Source of the DNA: Roseisalinus antarcticus
Lineage (GTDB): Bacteria > Pseudomonadota > Alphaproteobacteria > Rhodobacterales > Rhodobacteraceae
Direction: 5' to 3'
Assembly: GCF_900172355.1 (NCBI RefSeq)
Contig: NZ_FWFZ01000020.1
Span: forward strand, 20,447 to 84,446
Length of the DNA stretch: 64,000 bases
Shown one piece after another: positions 48,139-57,256 of this stretch (position 1 is its first letter; each line of letters begins with the position of its first letter). A program made the position numbers and the translations under genes. The notes under the pieces are model-generated. The model saw only the letters and a list, made by a program, of their open reading frames with translations, was not told the DNA's origin and made no database searches.

Positions 48139-49510
48139 CGGCGCGTGCCGACCCTCTGCTCGATGCGCTCTCCGGATTGCCGCCCGGCGCCCTTCGCCTT
48201 GGCGCGGATGTGGGCGCGGGGCATGCGCGGGACATGTCGATGACACCGGGCGTGCTGCTGCGGCCCGGATCGACGGCGGAGGTCGCGCTCATGCTGGCGG
48301 CCTGCAACGACCTGCGACGCCCGGTCGTGGTGCAGGGCGGGCGCACCGGGCTGGCCGGTGGCGCAAGCCCGCGCGAGGGAGAGGTCGCCCTGTCGCTGGA
48401 GCGGATGCGCGACCTGACCGAGGCCGACCCGCTGACATCGACGATCATCGCCGAGGCAGGCGTGACCCTGCAGCGGGTGCAGGAGGCAGCCAGCGCCGGC
48501 GGCCTTCGCCTTGCCATCGACATCGGGTCGCGGGGCAGCGCCACGATCGGCGGGGTGATCGCCTGCAACGCGGGCGGAATCCGCGTCATCAGCCACGGCA
48601 TGATGCGCCAGCATGTCCTGGGGCTCGAGGCGGTGCTGGCTGACGGCACGATCCTGTCGCGGCTGGGCACATTGGTGAAGGACAATACCGGAACCGACCT
48701 CAAACACCTGTTCATCGGCACCGAAGGGACGCTGGGCGTCGTGACCCGCGCGGTGCTGGCGCTGTCGCCGGAACCGGCCGACCTTGCCATGGCCTATTGC
48801 GCCCTGGGGCGCCTGGTGGACGCGCGCGGCGTGTTGCAATCCCTGCAGGCCCGCTTCGGCCGGCGCCTGTCGGCCTTCGAGTTCATCGAAGCGCGCGTCC
48901 ATGCCGCCGCCTGCGCATTCGGCGCGGTGTCGCCGGTGCCCGAGGGGCAAGGGCCTACGCCATAATCGAAGTAGAGGCCTCGGGGCCGGGCGACTCCCAT
49001 CTGTTCGAGTCGGTGCTGGCCGAGGCGATCGAGGCCGGGCTGATCCTGGAGGCGGTGGTGGCCCAGAACCGGCGCGAACAGGCGGCGTTCTGGCGGTTCC
49101 GCGAGACGCTGTCCGAGGCGGTCTTTGCCATGCATGACACCTACGGCTTCGACATCGGCCTGCCCGCCGACGCCCTGCCGTCGTTCCTGACCGAGACCGA
49201 GGACGCCATGGCACGGGTCGACCCGACAGCGCGGCCCTGGGTCTTCGGCCATCTCGGTGACGGCAACCTGCACTACATCGTGACGACCCAGGCCCCTGAG
49301 GCGGTCGGCCGGATCGTCTATGACGCGGTGGCCCGCAAGGGCGGTGCGCTGTCGGCAGAGCACGGGCTTGGGCGCGAGAAGACGGCCTGGCTCTCGCTGT
49401 TCCGCACGCCCGCGGAGATCGCGACGATGCGGCGGCTCAAGGCCGCCTTCGATCCCCGTCACATCCTGAACCCCGGGCGGGTGATGCCGCCGGAGGACGC
49501 CCCGGCATGA
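48135..49510 (+). pseudogene. FAD-linked D-2-hydroxyacid dehydrogenase (GlcD/DLD type), frameshifted
   Basis: The N-terminal FAD domain is good: VVVQGGRTGLAGGASP, LSLERMRDLTEAD, GSRGSATIGGVIACNAGG and FIGTEGTLGVVTRAVLA. At about 48946-48950 one G is missing (GAGGGGCAAGG): the read frame ends at 48965, while ARAYAIIEVEASGPGDSHL and the C-terminal WVFGHLGDGNLHY and AEHGLGREKTAWL continue in another frame to 49510. Restoring one base gives 458 residues, and both ends overlap neighbours by ATGA. It would oxidise a D-2-hydroxyacid to a 2-oxoacid. Confidence 0.8.
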
Positions 49511-52500
49511 GCGATCTCGCACAACGCTTCGATGTGCCCGGGATGCGGGTGATGTCCGGCACCGAGGTCCTGGCGGAGCTGCCGCTTCTGATGGCCGCCC
49601 ACGATGCGGCCCGTGGGATGCGGACAGGCGGCTATGTCTCGGGCTATCGGGGCTCGCCGCTGGCCCAGTTCGACCGCGCCCTGGAACGGCGGGCCGAGGC
49701 CTTTGCCGAGGCCGGCATCGTCGCGCGGCCCGGGCTGAACGAGGATCTTGCCGCGACCGCAGTCTGGGGCACGCAGCAATCGGGCCTTTATCCTCGGACC
49801 ATGTCGGTCGAGGGGATTTTTGCCATGTGGTATGGCAAGGGCCCCGGGGTCGACCGGGCGATGGATGTCTTTCGCCACGCCAACGCCGCCGGCACCGACC
49901 CGCGCGGCGGGGTGCTGGCGCTGATGGGGGACGACCATCTCGCGGTTTCGTCCACGCTGCCGCACCAGACTGAACACGACATGATCGCGGCCATGATCCC
50001 GGTGATCGCGCCGGGCGGGGTGCAGGATTACGCACGGTTCGGCCTGCTGGGCTGGGAGATGAGCCGCGCGTCCGGGGCCTGGGTCGGGTTCAAATGCCAG
50101 ACCGAACTGGTCGAGAGCAGCGCCAGCGTGGCGCTGGCCCCCCTGTCGCGAGAGGTGGTGCTGCCCGAAGGGGCGGGCACGCTCGGGCTGCGGGCGGGCG
50201 ACACGCCCGCGGTGCAAGAGGCGCGGCTTTATCGCAAGCTGCAGATCGCGCAGGAGTTCGCCCGGCTGAACGGGCTGGCCCGGGACACGGGTGCGCAAGG
50301 CCCCGCGGCGCTCGGCATCGTCGCGGCGGGAAAGTCCTGGCTCGACGTGCTGGAGGCGTTGGCCCTGCTCGTCCTGACCGAGGAGACGGCCTCCGCAGCG
50401 GGCATCGCCCTGCGCAAGCTGGGGCTGGTCTGGCCGGTCGAGCCGGCGGGGCTCGCGGCCTTCGCGGCGCGGGCCGAGCGGGTGCTGGTGGTCGAGGAAA
50501 AGCGCGGGCTGATCGAGGATCAGGCCCGTGCGCTGCTCTATGATCTGCCGGCCGACACCCGCCCCGCGATCGCCGGCAAGACCGGCCCGGACGGTGCCCC
50601 GCTTCTGCCTGCCACGGGCGGGCTTGGCCCCCTGGCCGTCGCCCGCGCGATCCTTGCGCTGCTGCCGCCCGCGCGGCGGGAGGGGCTGGCACCGCTGCCG
50701 CATTCCCCCGCCCCCGCCCGCACGCGAGAGCCCTATTTCTGCGCGGGCTGCCCCCACGCGACATCGACCCGCCTGCCCGAGGGCAGCCGGGCGACGACCG
50801 GCATCGGCTGTCACATGATGATGATCGACGCGCCGGGCCGGAACACCTCGACCTTCACCCAGATGGGCGGCGAGGGCGTGTCGTGGCTGGGGCTGTCGCC
50901 GTTCAGCTCCGAAGAGCACATCTTCGTCAACATGGGCGACGGCACCTATGAGCATTCCGGCGTGCTGGCGATCCGCGCGGCCATCGCCGGGCGCGTGAAC
51001 GCGACCTATAAGATCCTCTACAACGATGCCGTGGCGATGACCGGCGGCCAGCCCCATGACGGCCCGCTGACGGTTCCGCGGATCGCCGCGCAGATGCTGG
51101 CCGAGGGCGCCGCCCGGGTCGCCGTCGTCGCCGAACAGCCCGCACGCCTCGCGGGTCAGTTGCCCGGGGGCGTGTCGCTGGATCACCGCGACCTGCTCGA
51201 CGCGGTGCAGCGGGACCTGCGCAGGGTCAAGGGCGTCACGGTCATCATCTACGACCAGGTCTTGCGCCGCCGAAAAGCGCCGCCGCCGCAAGACCGGCGC
51301 CCATCCCGCGCCGACGGCCCGCGCCGACGGCCCGCGCCTTCATCAACGAGGCGGTCTGCGAAGGCTGCGGCGATTGCGCGGTCCAGTCCGGGTGCATCGC
51401 GCTGGAGCCGGTCGAAACCGTCTGGGGCCCGAAACGGCGGATCGACCAATCCACCTGCAATGTCGACCTGAGCTGTCTCAAGGGGTTCTGCCCCAGCTTC
51501 GTCACGATCGAGGGCGCCACCCCGCGCAAGCCCGCCGCCGCGACCCTGCCCGATTTCGGCGCACTGCCCGACCCGGATGTGCCCGCCGCCGGCGCGGCAA
51601 CCAACATCGTGCTGGCCGGGATCGGGGGCACCGGCGTCATCACCGTCAGCCACATCCTGTCGCGGGCGGCCGGGCTCGAGGGGCTGAGCCTGCAATCCCT
51701 GGACGAGACCGGGTTGAGCCAGAAGAATGGCGCCGTTGTCTCGCACCTGCGCCTCGCGGACGGCGGTGAACGCCTGCACGCGCCGCGCATCGCGCCCGGG
51801 GCCGCCGATGTCCTGCTGGCCTTCGACCCTGTGACGGCGCTGGGGGCCAAGGTCGCGCCGCTGCTGGCCGCCGGGCGGACCCGCGTGCTGGCCGATACCC
51901 ATATCCCGCCCACGGCCGCCATCGCCCGGTCCGGCGGGCGCGCGGCGGACAGCGGCGCGATCCTCGACGCATTGCGGGCCATGGCGCCGGGGCAGAGCCA
52001 TGACGTTCCGGCCACCCGTGCCGCCGAAGGGCTGCTGGGCAACGCGATTGCCGCCAACATGGTGATGCTCGGCCATGCCTGGCAACGCGGCCTGATCCCT
52101 GTCGGCCGGCCTGCGATGGAGGCCGCCATCGGCGCCGGACGCGCGGGCGAAGCCAACCTGCGGGCCTTCGCGTTTGGACGGTGGTCCGCCACCGATCCGG
52201 CCGCGCTGGAGGGTGTGCTCGGACCGGTGCCTTCGGGCTCCGAGACGCTGGACGCGCTGATCGCCCGCGGCGTGGCCCACCTGGAGGCCTGGCAGAACCG
52301 CCGGATCGCCGGGCGCTGGCGCAGACTGGTCGAGGCCGCCCGCGCGGCGGAAGTCGGGCAGGGGCTGGGTGAGGATTTTACCCGCGCCGTCGCCGTGACC
52401 GGGCTGCGGCTGATGGCCTACAAGGACGAATACGAGGTCGCGCGGCTCTATCGAAGCGACGCCTTCCGGGCGCAGCTCGCCAAGGCCTTCGGCGGCGACG

Positions 52501-52868
52501 CGGCGCCCCGCGTTCACATGGCGCCGCCGCTCTTGCCGCTGGGGCGGGACGGGCGCACCGGGCGGCCGCGCAAGATCGCCCTCGGGCGCTCTGCCCGCTG
52601 GACCTTTGCGGTGCTGGTGCGCCTGAAAGAGCTGCGCGGGACACCGTTCGACCCGTTCGGCCATACCGCGGAGCGCCGGGCGGAGCGGAGGCTGGCGCGA
52701 GAGTTCCGGGCGCTTGCCGAAGCGCTGACGCAGGAGCTGACCGCCGAAACCCACGCCCGCGCGGTCGAGACGGCGGAGCTGGGGCAGATGGTGCGCGGCT
52801 TCGGCCCGGTCAAGGCCGAGGCCATGGCCCGCTACGCGAGCGCACTGGCCGCGCTGCGGGCGCAATGA
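49507..52868 (+). pseudogene. Indolepyruvate ferredoxin oxidoreductase (fused alpha-beta), with two frame lesions
   Basis: The gene spells an enzyme of about 1115 residues that turns aryl-2-oxoacids into aryl-acyl-CoA with a TPP site and ferredoxin-type clusters. Frame 1 gives GGYVSGYRGSPLAQFD, FCAGCPHATSTRLPEG and GDGTYEHSGVLAIRAAIAG. An extra T at 51262-51263 breaks the expected YDQVCAAEKRRRRK, and a 13-base tandem duplication (51308-51333) shifts it again. The correct third frame resumes at AFINEAVCEGCGDCAVQSGC and runs with GIGGTGVITVSHILSRAAGL to 52868. Without the 14 extra bases the gene is one open frame. Confidence 0.82.
51308..51333 (+). repeat. 13-base tandem duplication disrupting the indolepyruvate oxidoreductase gene
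   Basis: GCGCCGACGGCCC occurs twice head-to-tail (51308-51320 and 51321-51333). Thirteen bases shift the frame by one. Together with the extra T 46 bases earlier this accounts exactly for the change from the N-terminal to the C-terminal frame. Confidence 0.9.
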
Positions 52869-52888
52869 CCGGTCCGCGCCGGCCGATG

Positions 52889-53701
52889 TCAGATGTCGAA
52901 GCCCTCGAAGGGGCCGTCGCGGAAGGCCGGGTATTCTTTCAGGCTCATCGTCGCGAGATTGGCCATCCACTCGCGGCCCTTGGTCGACACATGCAGCGCC
53001 GAAATCGCGCCCACGTTGTACTGGAACGAGGCGAGCATCCCCGCCGCGACCTGCTGATTGTTGATCGAGGCCTTGGCGTATTTGATCGCCGGCACCGGCA
53101 TCCGCGCCAGTTTCCGTGCCAGCTTGTCCGTGGCCGCCGCAAGCTCGGCTTCGGGGACGACCTTGTTCACCAGGTGCATCCGCAGCGCCTCGTCCGCGTC
53201 GACCAGATCGCCGGTATACATCAGCCAGCGGACATCGCGCGAGGCCATCAGCCACGGCATCATCAGCGAGGGCGGGCCGGAATTGTGCCGCACCTCAGGC
53301 TCGCCGAACTTCGCTGTGTCGGCGGCGACGGTCAGGTCGCAGGCCATCATCATCTCCAGCGCACCGGCGAGCGCGTAGCCATGCACCGAGGCGATGACCG
53401 GGATCGGTGCCCGCCAGATGTTCAGCAGCGCCTCGGCGTTCTCGGACATGTCGTCCTGCCAGGTCTCGATATCGACGTCGTAGTCGGCCCCCTGAAGATC
53501 GTAGCCGGCGGAGAACGTGCGTCCCGCGCCGACCAGGACCAGCGCATTGACCTTGGGGTCCCTAGCCGCCTCGGCCACGGCGGCGTTTATCTCGCGCACC
53601 ATGGCCTTGTTCATGGCGTTCATCTTGTCGGGCCGGTTCATCGTGATCGTGGCGAAGCTGTCGGTCTCGTCCTTCTCATACAGGATCGTTTCATAGCGCA
53701 T
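52889..53701 (-). CDS. Enoyl-CoA hydratase/isomerase family protein
   Basis: A 270-residue crotonase-fold protein: ITMNRPDKMNAMNKAM, AGRTFSAGYDLQGADYD (oxyanion-hole region), and SVHGYALAGALEMMMACDL and KFGEPEVRHNSGPPS. The usual second catalytic Glu region reads EPEVRHNSG. It converges on the indolepyruvate oxidoreductase with 20 bases between stops. An AT-rich 139-base promoter region separates it from the creatininase gene. It could serve the breakdown of an aryl- or branched acyl-CoA. Confidence 0.88.
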   Translation of the reverse strand: MRYETILYEKDETDSFATITMNRPDKMNAMNKAMVREINAAVAEAARDPKVNALVLVGAGRTFSAGYDLQGADYDVDIETWQDDMSENAEALLNIWRAPIPVIASVHGYALAGALEMMMACDLTVAADTAKFGEPEVRHNSGPPSLMMPWLMASRDVRWLMYTGDLVDADEALRMHLVNKVVPEAELAAATDKLARKLARMPVPAIKYAKASINNQQVAAGMLASFQYNVGAISALHVSTKGREWMANLATMSLKEYPAFRDGPFEGFDI

Positions 53702-53840
53702 GGCAGCCCCCTTCGGCCCGGATGAATCTGAGCCTGAAGGGTGCCATGTGGACGAGGAGCTCGCAAGAATAAATATAAATAATACAATGACTTATGAAGT
53801 TTCAGCCGTGGCGAGCGCGGGGCTTTGACGTGGCTTTTCG

Positions 53841-54635
53841 TCAGACCTCGGGGCGGACCAGTTTGAAAGCATCGAGGCTTTGCGCCTCGACCTTGCCCAG
53901 CAGGCCGAGCACGTCGGTCACCATCTTCTCGGCGGTCGCCCGGCCTTTCTCGGCGGTGCCGAGATGCGCCTCGCCCACCGTGCCGCTGGGGTTGAGGTCC
54001 GAGGCGATCCAGCCATAGGCCACCCCGCCAATGGGAGGGATCGCGCCGGTCTCGGCGGTCGAGCGGAAATCCTCCGCCGCGTCCATGTCGACGGTATCGG
54101 GCCGGAAATGCAGGACCAGCGAGGTCTCGGCGTCGCCGCCGTGGATGCCGAAGCTTTTCTCCTGCTGCGAATAGAGCCCCTCGGGGGTGCCGAAGGCGCC
54201 CCAGCCAAGGCGGACACAGAACATCCCCGCCTGCACCCGCAATTCCCGCGACACGATGGAGATCAGGTCGGCGTTGCCGCCGTGGCTGTTCAGGATGACA
54301 ATCTTGCGGATGCCGGCGCGGGCGACGGAGAGGCCGATCTCCACCCAGGCCTTCAGGGCGGTCTCGGCGGTCAGCGTGAGGGTGCCGGCGGCCCAGAGAT
54401 GCTCGTTGGATTTGCCGATGCATTGCAGCGGCAGGATCCGCAGGTCCAGATCCTCGGGGCAGCGCTCTTTCAGCAGCGTGACGAGGCCCTCGTTGATGAT
54501 CGTATCCGTGCCGACGGGCAGGTGGGGCCCGTGCTGTTCGATCGCCGCCACGGGCAGGATGGCGATCGTCTTCATCGGGTCGATGTCCTGGTATTCGGGG
54601 GCGCGGAAGTCTTTCCAGTCCAGCCGTCTAGTCAT
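53841..54635 (-). CDS. Creatininase-family amidohydrolase
   Basis: A 264-residue metal-dependent hydrolase. The metal-binding sequence AAIEQHGPHLPVGTD and the downstream NSHGGNADLI and GIHGGDAETSL carry the His/Asp/Glu ligands of the creatininase fold. The family includes creatininase, MftE and the formylamino-pyrimidine deformylase ArfB, so ring-opening or deformylation is plausible. It is the last gene of the operon, overlapping the preceding NQO-type gene by four bases. Substrate unknown. Confidence 0.88.
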   Translation of the reverse strand: MTRRLDWKDFRAPEYQDIDPMKTIAILPVAAIEQHGPHLPVGTDTIINEGLVTLLKERCPEDLDLRILPLQCIGKSNEHLWAAGTLTLTAETALKAWVEIGLSVARAGIRKIVILNSHGGNADLISIVSRELRVQAGMFCVRLGWGAFGTPEGLYSQQEKSFGIHGGDAETSLVLHFRPDTVDMDAAEDFRSTAETGAIPPIGGVAYGWIASDLNPSGTVGEAHLGTAEKGRATAEKMVTDVLGLLGKVEAQSLDAFKLVRPEV

Positions 54636-55270
54636 TGTGCAGCCTCTTGCGTGGTCGTTGTGTGTCGCTCCGCGGATTTGATGAGCCTGTCCATGGCCGT
54701 GCCGACGCGGGTCAGGTACCGTCGCCGGCTTTCGGGGGTGGAGCTGTCCATCAGGTAATGCGCGGCAAAGACCTTGCGCACGCGGGGCCGCAACAACAAG
54801 CCGACTCCGCGCAGCAATTGCCGCCGGCCCGGCGCACCGACGAACCGGGTCAGCCACCAGCTTGCGCCGCAGGTGGTGAAGACGCCGAGCCGCCCGATAT
54901 GGTGCAGACCAGGGCGGATGGTCCGGTTCTCGGCGCTGGGCATGTGGAACGCCACATCGGGCAGCAGCACCCGGTCGAGCCAGCCTTTCAGCATCGCCGG
55001 ATGACCATACCACCAGGTCGGGTAGACGAAGATCAGCGTGTCGCACCATTCCACGTCCTTGCAATGGTCGTCGACGGGCGCTCGGTTGGCGGGCGTGTCG
55101 AGGTAGCCTGTCCACTCCGCATCCGTTAGCACGGGCTGGAACCCTTCGGCATAGAGGTCGCGCAGGCGGACCTCGGCCCCCGCGGCGGTGAGCTTTTCGA
55201 GCACAAGGTCGCGGACGCCGGCGTTGAAGCTGGCGGGCGAGGGGTGACAATAGACAACGAGGGCGCGCAT
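54632..55270 (-). CDS. NAD(P)H dehydrogenase, flavodoxin-like fold (NQO1/KefF type), copy 1
   Basis: A 212-residue flavoprotein: MRALVVYCHPSPASFNAGV, LRDLYAEGFQPVLTD, FVYPTWWYGHPAMLKGWLDR and FTTCGASWWLTRFVG. These are the FMN/FAD-binding parts of NQO-family quinone reductases. The C-terminus has an added basic region. It overlaps the gene on each side (one base at 55270, four at 54632). It is about one third identical by eye to the next copy, so a duplication. Confidence 0.88.
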   Translation of the reverse strand: MRALVVYCHPSPASFNAGVRDLVLEKLTAAGAEVRLRDLYAEGFQPVLTDAEWTGYLDTPANRAPVDDHCKDVEWCDTLIFVYPTWWYGHPAMLKGWLDRVLLPDVAFHMPSAENRTIRPGLHHIGRLGVFTTCGASWWLTRFVGAPGRRQLLRGVGLLLRPRVRKVFAAHYLMDSSTPESRRRYLTRVGTAMDRLIKSAERHTTTTQEAAQ

Positions 55271-55851
55271 CAGAACCGCTCCATCTCGGACGTCACGCGG
55301 GCGAGGAACGCGGCGCGTTCTGGCTGGCCTGCGTTGTTCATGTCGTTGAGCGCGAGATAGCGGACTTTCGGCGCTTTGGTCACGCCCCAGACGGCCCGGG
55401 TCACGAGCTTGCGCGGCGGATCGCCGGCCAGGAAGGCCCGCCAGCGCGTCGCGCCATAGGTCGTGACGGCGGCGACCTTTCGGATGTTGTCCAGGCAGGG
55501 CTTCAGCCCGCCGTCGTTCGTGGTGAACGACACGCCCGGCAGGAAAACCCTGTCGAAATAGCCCTTGAGTATCGCCGGATAGCCAAAGTTCCAGACCGGG
55601 AACACCAGGACCAGAGCGTCGGCCGCCCGTAGCCTGTCGACATATCCCTGCACCGGGGCGGTGTTGACCTCGGTGTTGTGGTAATCGCGGCGTTCCTGCG
55701 CGGTCAGGACCGGGCTGAAGCCCTCGGCGTAGAGGTCGCAATCGTCCACCTCCCAGCCGCCGCGGGTGAGGGCGACGACGGTGGCGCTGTGCAGGGCCGA
55801 CGAAAAACTCTCGTCGCAAGGATGGGAGAAAACAACCAGCGCCTTAGGCAT
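55270..55851 (-). CDS. NAD(P)H dehydrogenase, flavodoxin-like fold (NQO1/KefF type), copy 2
   Basis: A 193-residue flavoprotein: ALVVFSHPCDESFSSALHS, DLYAEGFSPVLTAQERRDYHN, LVFPVWNFGYPAILKGYFDR and TTYGATRWRAFLAGDP. It shares the order and most motifs of its downstream neighbour but has its own C-terminus. ATG 55851 is used; an ATG at 55887 lies inside the FAD oxidase. One base separates it from the FAD oxidase stop. Confidence 0.88.
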   Translation of the reverse strand: MPKALVVFSHPCDESFSSALHSATVVALTRGGWEVDDCDLYAEGFSPVLTAQERRDYHNTEVNTAPVQGYVDRLRAADALVLVFPVWNFGYPAILKGYFDRVFLPGVSFTTNDGGLKPCLDNIRKVAAVTTYGATRWRAFLAGDPPRKLVTRAVWGVTKAPKVRYLALNDMNNAGQPERAAFLARVTSEMERF

Positions 55852-55852
55852 G

Positions 55853-57256
55853 CTACTCGGCCGCGCTCTTGATGCCCGGCCAGGCATACATCCGGTCGTA
55901 GCCCCAGTCGGGATCGTCCCAGGCGATCATCTTGCCGGGGTTCAGCAGGCCCTTGGGGTCGGCGTCGCGCTTGAACTCCAGCTGTCGGGCATCGACGGCC
56001 TGCCGCCCGCCTTCCTCCAGCGTATAGCGATGGGGGTTGAAGTTGGGGGCACCCATCTCTTCGTGGATCCGGACGATCTCGTCCAGCCGCTCTTCGGTCG
56101 TGAACTTCACCAGGCTGAGGCCCCCCATGCCGATCCTGCCGCCCTGCCGGGTGACCTCGATATGTTGAAGGACCTCGGGCGAGAACTTGGCCCGCACCCG
56201 TTCGATCAGGCCGATCGGATCGTCGGTGCCGTAGCCGACCTGAAGATAGGTGATCGACGGATCGACCTTGAGCGCCCGCAGGGTGGTGTGGTTCCAGCCG
56301 TATTCGAACACCAGGCCGGGGTCGCGGGGCCAGTCGGACCTGTCCGAGCGATAGATGACCTCGGCATTGGGCCAGGCCTTGGTGAAGGTCTCGAACCCGG
56401 GCATCGCATGGGGGGCGACCATCAGCGCGACCACGACCTGGCCGGGGGTCACGTGGGGTTTGACCCGCTGGAAATAATCGTGGGCGATAGGGGCCTCGAA
56501 CACGGTGACCAGCTTCAGCAGCAGGCCGTCGCTGGCGGCCAGCGCGTAGGAATAGCGCAGCGCCTCGGTGAAATTGTCGAAGGTCAGGAACAGGCCGACC
56601 CAGTCATAGGCCGGGGCCAGCGGGATCTCGATCTCTGTGATGATCCCGTTGGTGCCGTAGGCGTGGCTGACCCGGTGCAGGTCCTCGCCGGCGATCTCGA
56701 GGACGCGGGGCTCGGCCTCCATGGTCACGACGCGCAGGCGGATGATGTTGCCGACATCGCGCAGCGCCCCCCAATGGACCGAGCCGACACCGCCCGACCC
56801 GCCGGCGACGAAGCCGCCGATCGTGGCCGTGGCCCAGGTCGACGAGAACATCCGCAGCTCCTGCCCGCTGTCGGCCTTGCACGCGCCGTCGATGTCCTTG
56901 AGCAGGCAGCCCGGCTCGACGATGGCGCGGCCGGGGTGGATTTCGCGGATCGCGTCCATCTTGTTGAGGTGCAGGATGCAGCCGCCGGCCAGGGGCACGG
57001 CCTGGCCATAGTTTCCGGTGCCGGTGCCGCGCGTGGTGACGGGCACGTCGTGGGCGTAGCAGACCTTGAGCACCTCGATGACCTCGGCCTCGGTCCGCGG
57101 AGAGACGGCGAAATCGGCGACCAGATGATCCAGCCGCGCCTTCAGCACCGGCGAATACCAGAATAAATCGCGGCTCTTGGATTTGACCGAGGCGGGCTTG
57201 GTGTCGATGTCGAGATGCGACAGGGCGGCGATGGCGGCGTCGATATTCGGGGTCAT
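55853..57256 (-). CDS. FAD-binding oxidoreductase (GlcD/vanillyl-alcohol-oxidase type)
   Basis: A 467-residue protein with a PCMH FAD-binding domain (TTRGTGTGNYGQAVPLAGGC, EPGCLLKDIDGACKA, IGGFVAGGSGGVGSVHWGAL) and a C-terminal oxidase domain ending with LLNPGKMIAWDD. It resembles D-lactate/glycolate-type dehydrogenases and is a distant relative of the frameshifted gene at 48135. ATG 57256 overlaps the amidohydrolase stop by four bases. The substrate is likely an intermediate of the pathway encoded by this operon. Confidence 0.87.
   Translation of the reverse strand: MTPNIDAAIAALSHLDIDTKPASVKSKSRDLFWYSPVLKARLDHLVADFAVSPRTEAEVIEVLKVCYAHDVPVTTRGTGTGNYGQAVPLAGGCILHLNKMDAIREIHPGRAIVEPGCLLKDIDGACKADSGQELRMFSSTWATATIGGFVAGGSGGVGSVHWGALRDVGNIIRLRVVTMEAEPRVLEIAGEDLHRVSHAYGTNGIITEIEIPLAPAYDWVGLFLTFDNFTEALRYSYALAASDGLLLKLVTVFEAPIAHDYFQRVKPHVTPGQVVVALMVAPHAMPGFETFTKAWPNAEVIYRSDRSDWPRDPGLVFEYGWNHTTLRALKVDPSITYLQVGYGTDDPIGLIERVRAKFSPEVLQHIEVTRQGGRIGMGGLSLVKFTTEERLDEIVRIHEEMGAPNFNPHRYTLEEGGRQAVDARQLEFKRDADPKGLLNPGKMIAWDDPDWGYDRMYAWPGIKSAAE

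Noticed and set aside
51262..51333. Programmed frameshifting in the oxidoreductase
   Set aside because: The two shifts sum to +14 with a tandem duplication, and there is no slippery site with pseudoknot; accidental mutation explains it better.
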